The notes: generated by a model not told the origin, from the letters alone. Numbered from the stretch's first letter, positions 37,115 through 46,894 are shown. The stretch: DNA of 64,000 bases from Bacillus sp. F19 (GCA_023823795.1 CP085710.1:4676001-4740000); one strand, 5' to 3'. Made by a program: numbers and translations.

Positions 37115-37447
37115 TTACTTTTTCTGCGCAAGCCATTCTGCTACCACAGCTGCGTCTGTTTCATTAATAAGACCTGCAGGCATTCCGCCCTGACCTTTGT
37201 TAATGATGCTTTCAATTTTATCTTCATCATATTTAGCGCCTACTTTTTCCAGGCTAGGCGCAGCCCCGCCGCCTTCAAGATTTTGTCCATGACAGCTAAT
37301 GCAGTTTTGCTGTACGATTTCTTCAGCTTTTGCCGTATCCTGAGTTCCTGAATCTTCTTTAGGCTCTTCTCCGGCATTATCTCCGCCTCCGCATGCAGCG
37401 AGCGCAAGAGATGTTCCAAATAATAGTGCGAATAGTTTTGTTTTCAT
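37115..37447 (-). CDS. cccB: Cytochrome c-551 lipoprotein
   Basis: A 110-residue membrane-anchored cytochrome: lipobox LAAC with Cys19 (signal peptide [19 protein letters not shown]), acidic linker, class I heme c motif CISCH (Cys49, Cys52, His53) and distal Met89 (GGMP). It carries electrons on the outer face of the membrane. ATG at 37447 with AGGAGGA. It is downstream of yvjA by 54 bp, as in B. subtilis, and needs Lgt for anchoring. Confidence 0.93.
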   Translation of the reverse strand: MKTKLFALLFGTSLALAACGGGDNAGEEPKEDSGTQDTAKAEEIVQQNCISCHGQNLEGGGAAPSLEKVGAKYDEDKIESIINKGQGGMPAGLINETDAAVVAEWLAQKK

Positions 37448-37501
37448 TGCCAAAATCCTCCTCAAATAAGGATATAAAATACATTTTCTATTATATCCTA
37501 T

Positions 37502-38368
37502 CTACGCCCGCTTGAAACCTTCGCCGAGCACATCAGAAGCATCCATTACAACTACAAACGCAGACGTATCAATGCTTTTTACGAGTTGTTTCAATTTGGT
37601 GAATTCTGTTTGATCAATCACACACATTAAAATCGGCCGCTCATTATCCGTGTAGCCTCCGAAAGCAGATAATTTGGTCACTCCCCTGTCAATTTCACTC
37701 AGAATTGCCTTTTTGACTTCTTCTTCTTGATTGGTAATGATCATCGCCATCTTAGAACGTCCAAGTCCAACTTGAACGATATCAATTGTTTTGCTGGTCA
37801 CATAAAGGCCTACAAGTGCATATAGACCGCGTTCTATATCAAAAACAAAAGCTGCAGTCATCACGATCAGTCCATCTATTAAAGCTACACATGTACCAAG
37901 AGAGAGACCTGTAAACTTATGGATAATCTGTGCCGCAAGATCTGTCCCGCCTGTTGAAGCTTTTCCGCGAAAAACAAGACCGAGACCAAGACCTACGCCG
38001 ATTCCGCCGAAAATGGCGCCAAGCAAAGGATCTGTCGTTGCAGGTTCCATATCTTTCGTTAAAAAGACTACAAAAGGAAGGAAAATGGTTCCTATTAACG
38101 TTTTTAAACCAAATTGCTTTCCAAGGAGCAAAACTCCTGCAATAAATAAAGGAATGTTGAAGGCCCACTGAACATACGCAGGTTCAAATCCAAATAAGAA
38201 ATCTGTAATTGTACTAATGCCGCTGACTCCGCCAGATGCAATGCGTTTAGGCAAGAGAAACAAATTAAAGGCAATGGCAACGATTCCAGAGCCAAGCAAA
38301 ATAAACAAATACGAAGTGCTCTTTTCTAAAGCCGGATTGTAAGTACGAGTGCGTTTACGCTGAAACAT
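37502..38368 (-). CDS. yvjA: YitT-family membrane protein YvjA
   Basis: A 288-residue protein with five to six membrane helices in residues 18-190 (RIASGGVSGIST, KASTGGTDLAAQIIHK are YitT/DUF161 signatures) and a C-terminal cytoplasmic DUF2179 domain (MIITNQEEEVKKAIL...GYTDNERPILMCVI). Function unknown. ATG at 38368 has GGAGGATACAGC upstream; longer in-frame reading is not supported. Confidence 0.9.
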   Translation of the reverse strand: MFQRKRTRTYNPALEKSTSYLFILLGSGIVAIAFNLFLLPKRIASGGVSGISTITDFLFGFEPAYVQWAFNIPLFIAGVLLLGKQFGLKTLIGTIFLPFVVFLTKDMEPATTDPLLGAIFGGIGVGLGLGLVFRGKASTGGTDLAAQIIHKFTGLSLGTCVALIDGLIVMTAAFVFDIERGLYALVGLYVTSKTIDIVQVGLGRSKMAMIITNQEEEVKKAILSEIDRGVTKLSAFGGYTDNERPILMCVIDQTEFTKLKQLVKSIDTSAFVVVMDASDVLGEGFKRA

Positions 38369-38537
38369 GCTGTATCCTCCATCTATGAAAACACTTGTTT
38401 TTTGACATAACCTTTCAGAGTATAGCACCCGTCTGAACAAGCTGTAAATAACAGTGTAATAACGTGCTAAAGAGGTAAAGGGTTGGGATTAGTTTTTGCT
38501 AATGATGATGGATTTAACCATATTTGGTTATAGGAAC

Positions 38538-38660
38538 TTACTTTTGTGAAAAATTTTCGTTATTTAGATAGTGCTTACTTTCCAAATATAGAAAATGTTG
38601 ACTAAAATGACCCTATTACTTGCGAGAATCCATAAAATACTTGCCATTATAAAAGCTTCA
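38538..38660. repeat. Loose 21-bp-like repeats, TTACTTGCG type
   Basis: TTACTTTTG (38538), TTACTTTCC (38575), TTACTTGCG (38616) and ATACTTGCC (38637) resemble the family at 26102; only the last interval is exactly 21 bp and 38575-38616 is 41 bp, so this is a decayed relative. Rest of the 363-bp gap between yvjA and prfB shows nothing else. Confidence 0.5.
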
Positions 38661-38689
38661 CTATCTTTTTTACATTTTTCTCCTAAAAA

Positions 38690-38722
38690 TAAAAAAACGG
38701 ACGCCCTCAAAAGGACAGCCGT
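38690..38722 (-). terminator. Terminator of prfB
   Basis: Minus strand ACGGCTGTCC pairs with GGGCGTCCGT imperfectly (one mismatch, G-U pairs), followed by seven T. Confidence 0.7.
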
Positions 38723-38731
38723 AATATCTTC

Positions 38732-39833
38732 TTATGAAAGTTTAGAACGCAAATATGCATCAATAAATGGATCTAATTCGCCGTCCATGACGCCTTGAAC
38801 GTTACCGCTCTCCGTACTTGTGCGGTGATCTTTTACAAGTGAGTACGGGTGGAATACGTAAGAACGGATTTGAGATCCCCAGCCGATTTCTTTTTGCTCG
38901 CCGCGGATTTCATCAAGCTCTGCCTGCTGCTCATCAAGCTTCAGCTGATAGAGCTTCGCTTGAAGCATTTTCATGGCTCTCTCACGGTTTTTGATCTGTG
39001 AGCGCTCCGTTTGGCATGTTACAACCGTATTGGTTGGAATATGCGTGATACGGACAGCGGAGTCAGTTGTATTGATATGCTGACCGCCGGCACCGCTCGC
39101 ACGGTACGTATCAATTTTCAGGTCCTCTGTGCGGATATCGATGTCGATTTCATCATTGAATTCAGGCATAACTTCGCATGATACAAACGATGTATGACGG
39201 CGGCCTGAAGCATCGAATGGTGAAATACGGACAAGACGGTGAACACCTTTTTCAGCTTTCAAGTAACCGTATGCGTTATGTCCTTTGAAAAGAAGCGTGA
39301 CACTCTTAATGCCTGCTTCGTCTCCAGGCAGATAATCAAGAGTTTCTACCTTGAAGCCTTTCTTTTCGCCCCAGCGAGTATACATGCGGAGCAGCATGGA
39401 ACCCCAGTCCTGTGACTCCGTGCCGCCAGCTCCTGGATGAAGCTCAAGAATCGCATTATTTTTATCATGAGGCTCGTTTAATAGAAGCTGAAGCTCAAAT
39501 TCATTCATAGCCGTAGTCAGCTCAACTACTTCATTTTCAAGCTCAGCGTGAAGCTCAGCATCCGGCTCTTCTTTTAAAAGCTCATGCGTCACTTCAAGAT
39601 TCTCATATGTTTCGTTCATTTCATTGAATTGGTTAACCGCTTCTTTTAAAGAATTGCTTTCATTAATAACGGTCTGTGCTTCATTTTGATTATCCCAGAA
39701 ATTCGGATGGGACATCATTTCATCTAGCTCATCAATACGAGCCTGTTTGCGGTCGAGGTCAAAGAGACCCCCTAAAAGCCGCTAATTTCTTAGCCATTTT
39801 TTCAAGTTCGTTCCGGATTTCTGCTAATTCCAT
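38732..39833 (-). CDS. prfB: Peptide chain release factor 2, programmed +1 frameshift
   Basis: Two frames encode one 366-residue protein. Translation starts at ATG 39833 and reads 24 codons ([20 protein letters not shown] then RGSL) to an in-frame TGA at 39759-39761; a +1 shift continues [18 protein letters not shown] to 38732. The site has the canonical AGGGGG upstream stimulator and CTT TGA C. RF2 recognises UGA/UAA through the SPF motif ([10 protein letters not shown]) and hydrolyses with GGQ ([12 protein letters not shown]). Downstream of secA as in B. subtilis. Confidence 0.97.
39759..39773 (-). promoter_or_regulatory. RF2 autoregulatory frameshift site
   Basis: Minus strand reads AGG GGG TCT CTT TGA C. 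The slippery CTT, poor-context TGA-C and Shine-Dalgarno-like AGGGGG three bases upstream are the conserved elements by which RF2 shortage raises its own synthesis. Confidence 0.96.
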
Positions 39834-39857
39834 AATAATTCTCCTCTAAAATAGGGT

Positions 39858-39884
39858 AAAGAGAGGTGTCTGACACCTCTCTTT
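39858..39884 (-). terminator. Intercistronic hairpin between secA and prfB
   Basis: AAAGAGAGGTGTC (39858-39870) and GACACCTCTCTTT (39872-39884) form a perfect 13-bp inverted repeat 6 bp after the secA stop. On the minus strand only TTTACCC follows, so it is a poor terminator; attenuation or an RNA-processing/stability element is equally possible. Confidence 0.65.
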
Positions 39885-39890
39885 CCTGAT

Positions 39891-42401
39891 TTACATCCCG
39901 CAGCAGTTTTTGTATTTTTTGCCGCTTCCGCATACACATGCTTCATTTCGGCCAATTTCCATCTGCTTTTTAACAGGTTTTTTCTTAGGCGCCTCGTCTC
40001 CCTCTTTCAGGTGAACGGCCTGCTGTGGTTTTGCAACTTCCTCGCGCTCAAGGTTGTTGCGGATTTCTGCTTTCATGATATATTTTGCAGCATCTTCTTC
40101 AATCGATGCAATCATGTTTTCAAACATCGCAAAGCCTTCCATTTGATACTCGCGAAGCGGATCTGTCTGTCCGTAAGCGCGAAGGTGAATACCTTGACGC
40201 AATTGATCCATTGCATCAATATGATCCATCCATTTCGTATCAACCGCGCGAAGCAGTATCACTTTTTCGAATTCGCGCATCTGCTCTTCGCCGAACGCTT
40301 CTTCTTTTTCGCTGTAGCGTACTTTTGTTTTCTCTAACACAAGCTCAGTGATTTCTTCAGATTCTTTCCCTTTGAAATCATTTACCGTGAAGGTACCCTC
40401 TTCAAGAAGATTGGCGTTGAGATAATCAAGCAATCCTTCAAGATTCCATTCCTCAGGAACCTCGTCCTTAGGAGTGTACATGGCAACAACGCGCTCAACT
40501 GTTGATGTAACCATGCTTTCTACGATGCTGCGAAGATTTTCTGAATCGATGACATCAAAGCGCTGCTTGTAAATGACTTCACGCTGCTGTCGGAGAACAT
40601 CGTCATATTGCAGAAGCTGTTTACGTGCATCAAAGTTATTGCCCTCAACACGTTTTTGGGCAGATTCAACCGCACGTGTAACAATTTTACTTTGAATCGG
40701 CTGTGAATCATCCATTCCGAGACGATCCATCATCGCCATCATATTCTCAGAACCGAAGCGTCTCATTAATTCATCTTCCATTGAAAGGTAGAATTGAGTC
40801 ACACCAGGATCTCCCTGACGTCCTGAACGTCCGCGAAGCTGATTATCAATTCGGCGTGATTCGTGGCGTTCTGTACCGATAACAGCTAAACCGCCAAGCT
40901 CTATAACACCAGGTCCAAGCTTAATATCCGTACCGCGTCCAGCCATGTTCGTTGCGATTGTAACGGAACCTTGGTGACCGGCATTCTCGATAATTTCAGC
41001 TTCCCGCTCATGGTTCTTCGCATTCAGAACGTTATGCGGAACGCCTTTTTTCTTCAAAAGCTTTGAAATAAGCTCTGACGTTTCAACAGCAACCGTACCA
41101 ACCAATACCGGCTGACCGGCAAAATAACGCGTCGTTACATCATCCACAACCGCTTTGAACTTGCCTTCCATTGAACGGTATACAAGGTCAGCGCGATCAT
41201 CACGGACAACATCACGGTTAGTAGGAATCGCTACTACCTGCATGTTGTAAATGTTGCGGAATTCCTCTTCTTCCGTTTTCGCTGTACCCGTCATACCAGA
41301 AAGCTTCTCGTACATGCGGAAGTAGTTCTGGAACGTAATCGTTGCAAGCGTCATGCTTTCATTTTGTATCTCAAGACCCTCTTTTGCCTCAATTGCCTGG
41401 TGAAGACCATCGCTGTAGCGGCGGCCTTTCATTAAACGGCCTGTAAACTGGTCAACGATGACAACCTGACCGTCTTCAACTACGTAGTCAACATCATTGT
41501 GCATCACAACATGTGCTCTTAATGCCATATTAATATGATGATTTAATGAAACATGTGTAAGATCAAAAAGGTTTTCAATTTGAAATGCTTTTTCAGCTTT
41601 AGACATACCGTCTTCTGTCAGCTGAACACCTTTTGTTTTTTCATCAAACGTGTAATCCTCGTCACGTTTAAGAGAACGCACAAAACCGTTTGCCTGCACA
41701 TAAAGCATCGTTGACTTTGCAGCAGAACCGGAGATGATAAGCGGCGTACGCGCTTCGTCAATTAAGATGGAGTCAACTTCATCGATTACAGCATAGTGAA
41801 GCGGACGCTGAACCATCTGCTCTTTGTAAAGCACCATGTTATCGCGCAAGTAGTCAAATCCTAATTCATTATTAGTAGAATAAGTTACATCAGCCGCATA
41901 AGCAGCGCGCTTTTCTTCTTTTGAAAGGCCGTTCGTATTTAAGCCTACTGTTAAACCAAGGAACTCATACAGCTTGCCCATTTCAACAGCATCACGGCTT
42001 GCCAAGTATTCATTGACTGTTACAACATGAACGCCTTTTCCAGAAAGAGCATTCAGATAAACAGGCATTGTGGACGTCAGCGTTTTACCTTCCCCTGTCT
42101 TCATCTCAGAGATATTGCCATCATGAAGCGCGATACCCCCCATAAGCTGAACCGGATAAGGGTATAAGCCAAGAACACGCTTTGCAGCTTCACGGACTAC
42201 AGCAAAAGCCTCAGTCAAAAGGTCATCAACGCTCTCACCTTTTGCAATGCGGCCTTTAAACTCCTGTGTTTTCCCCTTTAGATCTTCATCAGAAAGCTTT
42301 TCAATGTCTGATGCTAAAGACTCTATTTGATTAGCCATTTTTTCATATTTATTTAATGCACGTTTGTTAAAATCGAACACCTTATTTAAGATTCCAAGCA
42401 T
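39891..42401 (-). CDS. secA: Preprotein translocase ATPase SecA
   Basis: An 836-residue motor that drives preproteins through SecYEG. Walker [11 protein letters not shown] at about 100-109, DEVD ([15 protein letters not shown]) near 205, GRAGRQGD-like [10 protein letters not shown] in the second nucleotide domain, and the C-terminal zinc-binding tail [19 protein letters not shown] at 42401 with GAGGAG; the twelve in-frame residues upstream are discarded. Followed by prfB. Confidence 0.97.
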   Translation of the reverse strand: MLGILNKVFDFNKRALNKYEKMANQIESLASDIEKLSDEDLKGKTQEFKGRIAKGESVDDLLTEAFAVVREAAKRVLGLYPYPVQLMGGIALHDGNISEMKTGEGKTLTSTMPVYLNALSGKGVHVVTVNEYLASRDAVEMGKLYEFLGLTVGLNTNGLSKEEKRAAYAADVTYSTNNELGFDYLRDNMVLYKEQMVQRPLHYAVIDEVDSILIDEARTPLIISGSAAKSTMLYVQANGFVRSLKRDEDYTFDEKTKGVQLTEDGMSKAEKAFQIENLFDLTHVSLNHHINMALRAHVVMHNDVDYVVEDGQVVIVDQFTGRLMKGRRYSDGLHQAIEAKEGLEIQNESMTLATITFQNYFRMYEKLSGMTGTAKTEEEEFRNIYNMQVVAIPTNRDVVRDDRADLVYRSMEGKFKAVVDDVTTRYFAGQPVLVGTVAVETSELISKLLKKKGVPHNVLNAKNHEREAEIIENAGHQGSVTIATNMAGRGTDIKLGPGVIELGGLAVIGTERHESRRIDNQLRGRSGRQGDPGVTQFYLSMEDELMRRFGSENMMAMMDRLGMDDSQPIQSKIVTRAVESAQKRVEGNNFDARKQLLQYDDVLRQQREVIYKQRFDVIDSENLRSIVESMVTSTVERVVAMYTPKDEVPEEWNLEGLLDYLNANLLEEGTFTVNDFKGKESEEITELVLEKTKVRYSEKEEAFGEEQMREFEKVILLRAVDTKWMDHIDAMDQLRQGIHLRAYGQTDPLREYQMEGFAMFENMIASIEEDAAKYIMKAEIRNNLEREEVAKPQQAVHLKEGDEAPKKKPVKKQMEIGRNEACVCGSGKKYKNCCGM

Positions 42402-42584
42402 TTTATACGCTCCTCTGTCTAATGAAGTGCCATACATGAACAGTATTCATGAGAACCCGCTAGAAATTTCAAAACTAATATCTATTTTACCATATATTTA
42501 ATGTTTTCAACAGTATTTCGGGTATGCACAAAAAAAGCATGCCGAAAGTTAAAAAATAATGCCATTAATAATTCAGGACAAAAT

Positions 42585-42618
42585 AAAAATGCAGCCCACT
42601 CATAGAATGGACTGCATT
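42585..42618 (-). terminator. Terminator of hpf
   Basis: AATGCAGCCCA (42588-42598) pairs with TGGACTGCATT (42608-42618) with one G-U; minus strand continues TTTTTATTTT. Confidence 0.9.
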
Positions 42619-42630
42619 GGTTTATTGGTA

Positions 42631-43203
42631 TTATTCAGTTGGTTCAATAATTGCATATTTGCCGTCTTTACGCTGATAAACCACATTAGTAGAATTCGTT
42701 TCAGCATTTGTGAAAACAAAAAAGTTATGGCCCAGCATGTTCATTTGAAGAATCGCTTCCTCACTGTCCATTGGCTTTAAGTTAAAGCGCTTCGTGCGGA
42801 CAACTTCGATGGAGTCATCTTCTTCCTGCATCGGCGGCTGAGCCTGTTCACCCTCTGCCTCAACTGCCCCATTTGTGAACATGAATTTTGCTGAACCCTG
42901 CTCGCGCAATTTTCGGTTTACTTTCGTTTTATGTTTACGGATTTGACGCTCAAGCTTATTTGTCACAAGATCGATGGCAGCGTACATATCCTCATTGTAT
43001 TCCTCAGCACGCAACACTAAATTGGTCATTGGAATCGTTACTTCAATCTTTGATTCTTGATCATTGTAGAATTTTAAATTTACATTTACGTTTGCATCGA
43101 TTGAATCTTCAAAATAGCGTTCTAGCTTGCCGATTTTCTTCTCGACATACTCTCTTAAAGCTGGAGTTACCTCAATGTTTTCGCCTCTGACGTTATAATT
43201 CAA
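42631..43203 (-). CDS. hpf: Long-form ribosome hibernation promoting factor
   Basis: A 190-residue protein with the beta-alpha-beta ribosome-binding domain at 1-105 (MNYNVRGENIEVTPALREYV, RQIRKHKTKVNRKLRE) and the C-terminal dimerisation domain at 130-190 (VVRTKRFNLKPMDSEEAILQMNMLGHNFFVF). It dimerises 70S ribosomes into 100S particles in stress and stationary phase; equivalent to B. subtilis YvyD. Start appears to be TTG at 43203 with GGGGGAG seven bases upstream. Confidence 0.95.
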   Translation of the reverse strand: MNYNVRGENIEVTPALREYVEKKIGKLERYFEDSIDANVNVNLKFYNDQESKIEVTIPMTNLVLRAEEYNEDMYAAIDLVTNKLERQIRKHKTKVNRKLREQGSAKFMFTNGAVEAEGEQAQPPMQEEDDSIEVVRTKRFNLKPMDSEEAILQMNMLGHNFFVFTNAETNSTNVVYQRKDGKYAIIEPTE

Positions 43204-43240
43204 AATGAACTCCCCCTTTTGTTAAGGATATGTAAACCTA

Positions 43241-43274
43241 TTTCTCTCTTTCCCTCTAGTATTCCTGCTCAAAC
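43241..43274 (-). promoter_or_regulatory. Overlapping sigma-B-like and sigma-H-like promoters of hpf
   Basis: Sigma-B-like: GTTTGA (43269-43274), 14 bp, GGGAAA (43249-43254). Sigma-H-like: GCAGGAATA (43260-43268, matching RNAGGAWWW), 12 bp, AGAGAAA (43241-43247, one mismatch to RNNGAAT). In B. subtilis yvyD is transcribed by both sigma factors. Confidence 0.55.
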
Positions 43275-43487
43275 GTTAAAATAATGTTAAAAATATGTGA
43301 AATTTGTTGAAGATTGCGGCTGAATGACTTCCGGAGATGGATGTGAATAGAATATGACGGTGAATCTTTATTTATGCTATAGAAAAAATTCCACCCGGAT
43401 GCAGATGAGATTAATGAAGCAGGTATGGCAATAGGTATGCCTGAACCTCCCTTTTCCATTTGATGAACAATACTGAAAGCTATCCTT

Positions 43488-43808
43488 TTATATATATCTG
43501 AAATGAAAGAGTATCATCCTATTCAATGTAAACGGCTTCAATTCGTCGATGATCTGATCAAATAAAAGAATTTGATTTTGGAGATGCTCATCATCTCTTG
43601 CCAGGTGGAACATGCCGGAATGAGTGGCATCAATTTGAATGAACGCATCAACAAGATCATCCATGACACGCTCGCCTTCTGTGTACTCCATGGATTCAAA
43701 GCTCTGAATCAAATCGTACATGTCCTCCTCAATCCAATTAAGCAGCTCATTATAGGAATAAAAGAGCTCGTATTCACTTTGAGTAAGGGATTTATTTGCG
43801 TTTATCAT
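43488..43808 (-). CDS. Unrecognised small acidic protein coupled to fliT
   Basis: A 106-residue, mostly helical, acidic protein (MINANKSLTQSEYELFYSYN...; DLVDAFIQIDATHSG). Its ATG lies inside the last codons of fliT (17-bp overlap), so it is translated with the flagellar chaperone genes. The tail LNRMILFHFRYI is oddly hydrophobic/basic compared with the rest. I do not recognise a family and B. subtilis has hpf in this position. A flagellar export accessory role is a guess from location. Confidence 0.65.
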   Translation of the reverse strand: MINANKSLTQSEYELFYSYNELLNWIEEDMYDLIQSFESMEYTEGERVMDDLVDAFIQIDATHSGMFHLARDDEHLQNQILLFDQIIDELKPFTLNRMILFHFRYI

Positions 43809-44142
43809 AGTACATGCCGTCGACTGAAGTGCACTGATATGGATTGGCGTATTTTTGATTCGATGCTTTTTGAACCTTGAGATAGGTAATATCGTTTATT
43901 ATTTCCTGCTTCAGCAGATTCAGCTTGTCATGAATAATAGCGTTCCATTCGGTAATTTCTTTGCCAAGCTGTTTTTCCTCATGATTGTACGGAGGCTTTA
44001 GCTGGTTGATCAGGCTGTCACGCTGCTCAATCCACTCCTGGATATTAACGATGTGGCTGTCTCTCATGTCTTTATCTGGTTCACCGTTTACTTCTGACAG
44101 CAGTTGCTTTGTAAGCTGATGCAGTTTGTTTACTTCACTCAC
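43792..44142 (-). CDS. fliT: Flagellar protein FliT
   Basis: A 116-residue helical protein; in B. subtilis FliT is the export chaperone for the cap protein FliD. Start is the GTG at 44142 (MSEVNKLHQLTKQLL), which overlaps the fliS TAG by one base; a longer frame into fliS is rejected. Family identity rests mainly on position after fliD-fliS and on size, as FliT sequences are poorly conserved. Confidence 0.82.
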   Translation of the reverse strand: MSEVNKLHQLTKQLLSEVNGEPDKDMRDSHIVNIQEWIEQRDSLINQLKPPYNHEEKQLGKEITEWNAIIHDKLNLLKQEIINDITYLKVQKASNQKYANPYQCTSVDGMYYDKRK

Positions 44143-44543
44143 TAGACTTGACCGCCTTGTCCGAACTGCTGCTTGCGGGCCGATTGAATCACTTGCTTCC
44201 AAGAATCGCGAAACTCCGTTACATACTCTTCCACTTCAGCAAGAATAGCCAAGTCGTTTGAAATATTGGCTTCTACTAAACGGCGATTCATATATTTATA
44301 CATCGACATCATAGATTCAGATACAGCAGCTTTAGGATTTAACGTAATCATCAGCTCCTGAATAATCCGCTGTGCTTTTTGAAGATTGAGGTTCTTCTCT
44401 TGCGTGTTTTTCAGCTGAATTGCCTGGCGTGCCTGCTTGATAAACTTAAGACAGCCATTATAAAGCATCAGCGTTAATTCGCCAGGTGAAACTGTACTCA
44501 CAGAATTTTGCTGATACGCTTGATAAGGGTTGTTAAGTGCCAT
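44142..44543 (-). CDS. fliS: Flagellin chaperone FliS
   Basis: A 133-residue four-helix protein that binds the C-terminus of flagellin and delivers it to FlhA. Start MALNNPYQAYQQNSV, then SPGELTLMLYNGCLKFIKQA and EVEEYVTEFRDSWKQVIQ, near-identical to B. subtilis FliS. ATG 44543; a TTG two codons earlier is closer to the AAAGGAGT site and is an alternative. Confidence 0.95.
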   Translation of the reverse strand: MALNNPYQAYQQNSVSTVSPGELTLMLYNGCLKFIKQARQAIQLKNTQEKNLNLQKAQRIIQELMITLNPKAAVSESMMSMYKYMNRRLVEANISNDLAILAEVEEYVTEFRDSWKQVIQSARKQQFGQGGQV

Positions 44544-44561
44544 TTTCAATTTACTCCTTTA

Positions 44562-46340
44562 TTAGCCGAATTGCTGCATAAGATAATTCATTTGGTCGTT
44601 TGAACGCTGAATGGCTTTTTCCATCGCCGTGAACTGCGCCCAGTAGCGGTCTTCCACTTGAGTCAAACGGTCTTCAAAACGGATGATTTGATTGTCAATG
44701 GATGAAAGATTTCTTCCGATTGTAAACTGCTGGCTAGTAGAACTAGACGTTCCAGCCTTCGCATTCAGCTTGTCCATCGTTGTTTTTAAGTTGTCATAAA
44801 GGTTTGAGATAATCCCTTTTTCACCGCTTGTCGGCCCATTGCTTGTGAAGAGCTTTTCAACACCTTCAGGGTTTTCTTCAATCGCTTTTTTCAGCTTCGC
44901 TTCATCGATGATTAACTTGCCGCCTTCACGGTAGTTCGAAGTTGTCGAGATGCCAATGTTAGACAAATGAGTGAAGGACGAGCCAGATGCTGATGAAAGA
45001 GTGGAATAAAAGTCCGAACGCATCTGACTGAGCGCACCTGTTAGGATTGAATCTTTTCTGAGCAATCCGCTTTGCGCTTTTTCATCCCATTGCTCCTGCT
45101 GTTTATCAGTTAGAGATTCGCGCTCTTCATCAGACAGCGGCTGATAATCACGGTAGCGTGTTTCATCTGTTTTGGCCTGAATTTTTGCGATTGTTTCATT
45201 ATATAAGGTCACGAACTTTTTAATATTGTCGAAGACGGCGTTCGTGTCGTTTGTGACGTTTATTGATACTGCCGGGTCTGCTGCTGCGAATGTGTCTTTT
45301 AGTGTGAAAGTCACTCCGCTCATCTCGAAAGTGTTGGATGTCCGTTCGGTTGAAAGGCCGTTGATCGTAAATTTTGCGTTCTGGCCGCCCGTCTCCGTTT
45401 CAGCACCAAATCTCAACACATCGTTCAGGAAACCAGCTGAAGTAATGATTTCATTACCATCCGTGTTAAAGTCACCAGTTTCTTTCCTAGTAAGCGTAAT
45501 TTCATCTGAAAATGAATCGTATAAAGCGGTGACACCTAGTTCAGATGAATTGATTTTATTAAAAACGGTATTTAATGATTCTGTTCCCTGTATAAGAAAA
45601 TTTTCTTTTATTTGCCCTTTGGACGTGTGCGTTTGCATGTCAAAGGACATGTAGTTGTCTGTGCTGTCTATTACATAATCTACTTTTATAGTGCTTCCTT
45701 TTTTGATCGGCTCCCCGAATGTAAGAGTCCCGTCACTATCAATCTTTGCTTCTCCAGCCTGCGGTGTTCCTGTTACAAGCGTAAAAGATTTCCCATCTAC
45801 TTTAATAACGGCATCTTTATCGAAGTTTTTAAGAACTTCTCCGCTCTCTAATTTGAGATTAAACGTACTTCCATCTGCATCAGCGGTTATCGTCTGATTT
45901 TTCACGGTACCTGTCTGCCAGTTGAAATTCTGGTTCGCGAAAGAATCTTTCATTTCGTAAAGTGATTTCGACGGATCAACCTTTGACCCAGATGCTGAAA
46001 TCGCACCTGCATTTACCTTTGTTGCAGCTGTCGCCAGTTGGTCGACCTTTGAAATACTGTAAGAAGACTGACTTGCAGCACTTGTGGCAGCCGCTGTCAC
46101 TTTATCAGAATTGGAACTGTTCGTTGAACGTGCATGGTAATTGCTTGTGAGCTTCATATCAAATGTTGCATTACGAAATGCAAATAGCAGGCTGTTCATT
46201 TCACGATAGCCGTCCCGCTGCCATTCAAGCGTTTGTTTATTTTGCTTTAATTTATCAAGCGGCATTCTCTCTGCTTTCATTAGATCGGCTACAAGCGAAT
46301 CAATATCCATTCCGCTTGCTAAACCACCTATTCGAACCAT
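44562..46340 (-). CDS. fliD: Flagellar hook-associated protein 2 (filament cap)
   Basis: A 592-residue cap protein, longer than B. subtilis FliD (498), the extra length lying in the variable central domains (about 130-300). N-terminal FliD_N MVRIGGLASGMDIDSLVADLMKAERMPLDKLKQ and C-terminal FliD_C with the coiled-coil end IIRFEDRLTQVEDRYWAQFTAMEKAI. It caps the growing filament and helps flagellin fold. Second gene of the flaG-fliD-fliS-fliT operon. Confidence 0.95.
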   Translation of the reverse strand: MVRIGGLASGMDIDSLVADLMKAERMPLDKLKQNKQTLEWQRDGYREMNSLLFAFRNATFDMKLTSNYHARSTNSSNSDKVTAAATSAASQSSYSISKVDQLATAATKVNAGAISASGSKVDPSKSLYEMKDSFANQNFNWQTGTVKNQTITADADGSTFNLKLESGEVLKNFDKDAVIKVDGKSFTLVTGTPQAGEAKIDSDGTLTFGEPIKKGSTIKVDYVIDSTDNYMSFDMQTHTSKGQIKENFLIQGTESLNTVFNKINSSELGVTALYDSFSDEITLTRKETGDFNTDGNEIITSAGFLNDVLRFGAETETGGQNAKFTINGLSTERTSNTFEMSGVTFTLKDTFAAADPAVSINVTNDTNAVFDNIKKFVTLYNETIAKIQAKTDETRYRDYQPLSDEERESLTDKQQEQWDEKAQSGLLRKDSILTGALSQMRSDFYSTLSSASGSSFTHLSNIGISTTSNYREGGKLIIDEAKLKKAIEENPEGVEKLFTSNGPTSGEKGIISNLYDNLKTTMDKLNAKAGTSSSTSQQFTIGRNLSSIDNQIIRFEDRLTQVEDRYWAQFTAMEKAIQRSNDQMNYLMQQFG

Positions 46341-46354
46341 GCTGAATCACCTCT

Positions 46355-46684
46355 CTAAATCTTTTTGACTACAACAAATCCTCGAAACAATGTCATCGCT
46401 GCGTACAGATCGAGCATTTTTCTCGACGGGATTTCCCTGACGATTTCTTTTGTTTGATTATCAACAACCGTTACGTAATATTCGTTCAGCTTTTCGTGAA
46501 GCTGGAATTGAATATGTGTATTTACTGGCTGCAGGAAATCGTTAATGCCATTTATGACTTTTTCTAATTCTTCTTTTGGAAATGTGAGTATGTTTTCTTC
46601 TTTATTATGTTCTGGAAGTTTAATATGTTTCGTGTCGATTTCCGAGATGCGCGGACCAGGCTGGGATGACATTTTTTCGATCAT
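46355..46684 (-). CDS. flaG: FlaG family flagellar protein (YvyC)
   Basis: A 109-residue protein with the FlaG domain in the C-terminal two thirds (LQPVNTHIQFQLHEKLNEYYVTVVDNQTKEIVREIPSRKMLD). FlaG influences filament length in several species. GGAGCGA ribosome site; preceded by a sigma-D-type promoter and followed by fliD after 14 bp. Confidence 0.92.
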   Translation of the reverse strand: MIEKMSSQPGPRISEIDTKHIKLPEHNKEENILTFPKEELEKVINGINDFLQPVNTHIQFQLHEKLNEYYVTVVDNQTKEIVREIPSRKMLDLYAAMTLFRGFVVVKKI

Positions 46685-46722
46685 CTTAGCGGGTCGCTCC
46701 TTGGATTTTTGTTCTAATGGTT

Positions 46723-46748
46723 ATATCGGATGGAATATGAAATTTTTA
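46723..46748 (-). promoter_or_regulatory. Sigma-D promoter of flaG-fliDST
   Basis: TAAA (46745-46748), 14 bp, TCCGATAT (46723-46730) on the minus strand, one mismatch to the consensus TAAA-N15-GCCGATAT. Confidence 0.75.
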
Positions 46749-46860
46749 CACTTTATATCAAAATTATTTAAGTTGAAAAAGAGGACAAAAAAAAATAAAA
46801 CTACTATTTCTTCATTTTATTTTATATATAGGAAAACTAATTTTGTATTGCTAATCCTTA

Positions 46861-46894
46861 AATAAAAAAGAAACCCTCTCATGATAAGGGTTCC
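46861..46894 (-). terminator. Terminator of hag
   Basis: GGAACCCT pairs with AGGGTTTC (one G-U), followed on the minus strand by nine T-rich bases. Confidence 0.85.

Noticed and set aside
43256-43459. 67-residue minus-strand frame between hpf and the fli operon
   Set aside because: It overlaps the hpf promoter region, has unremarkable composition and no family features.
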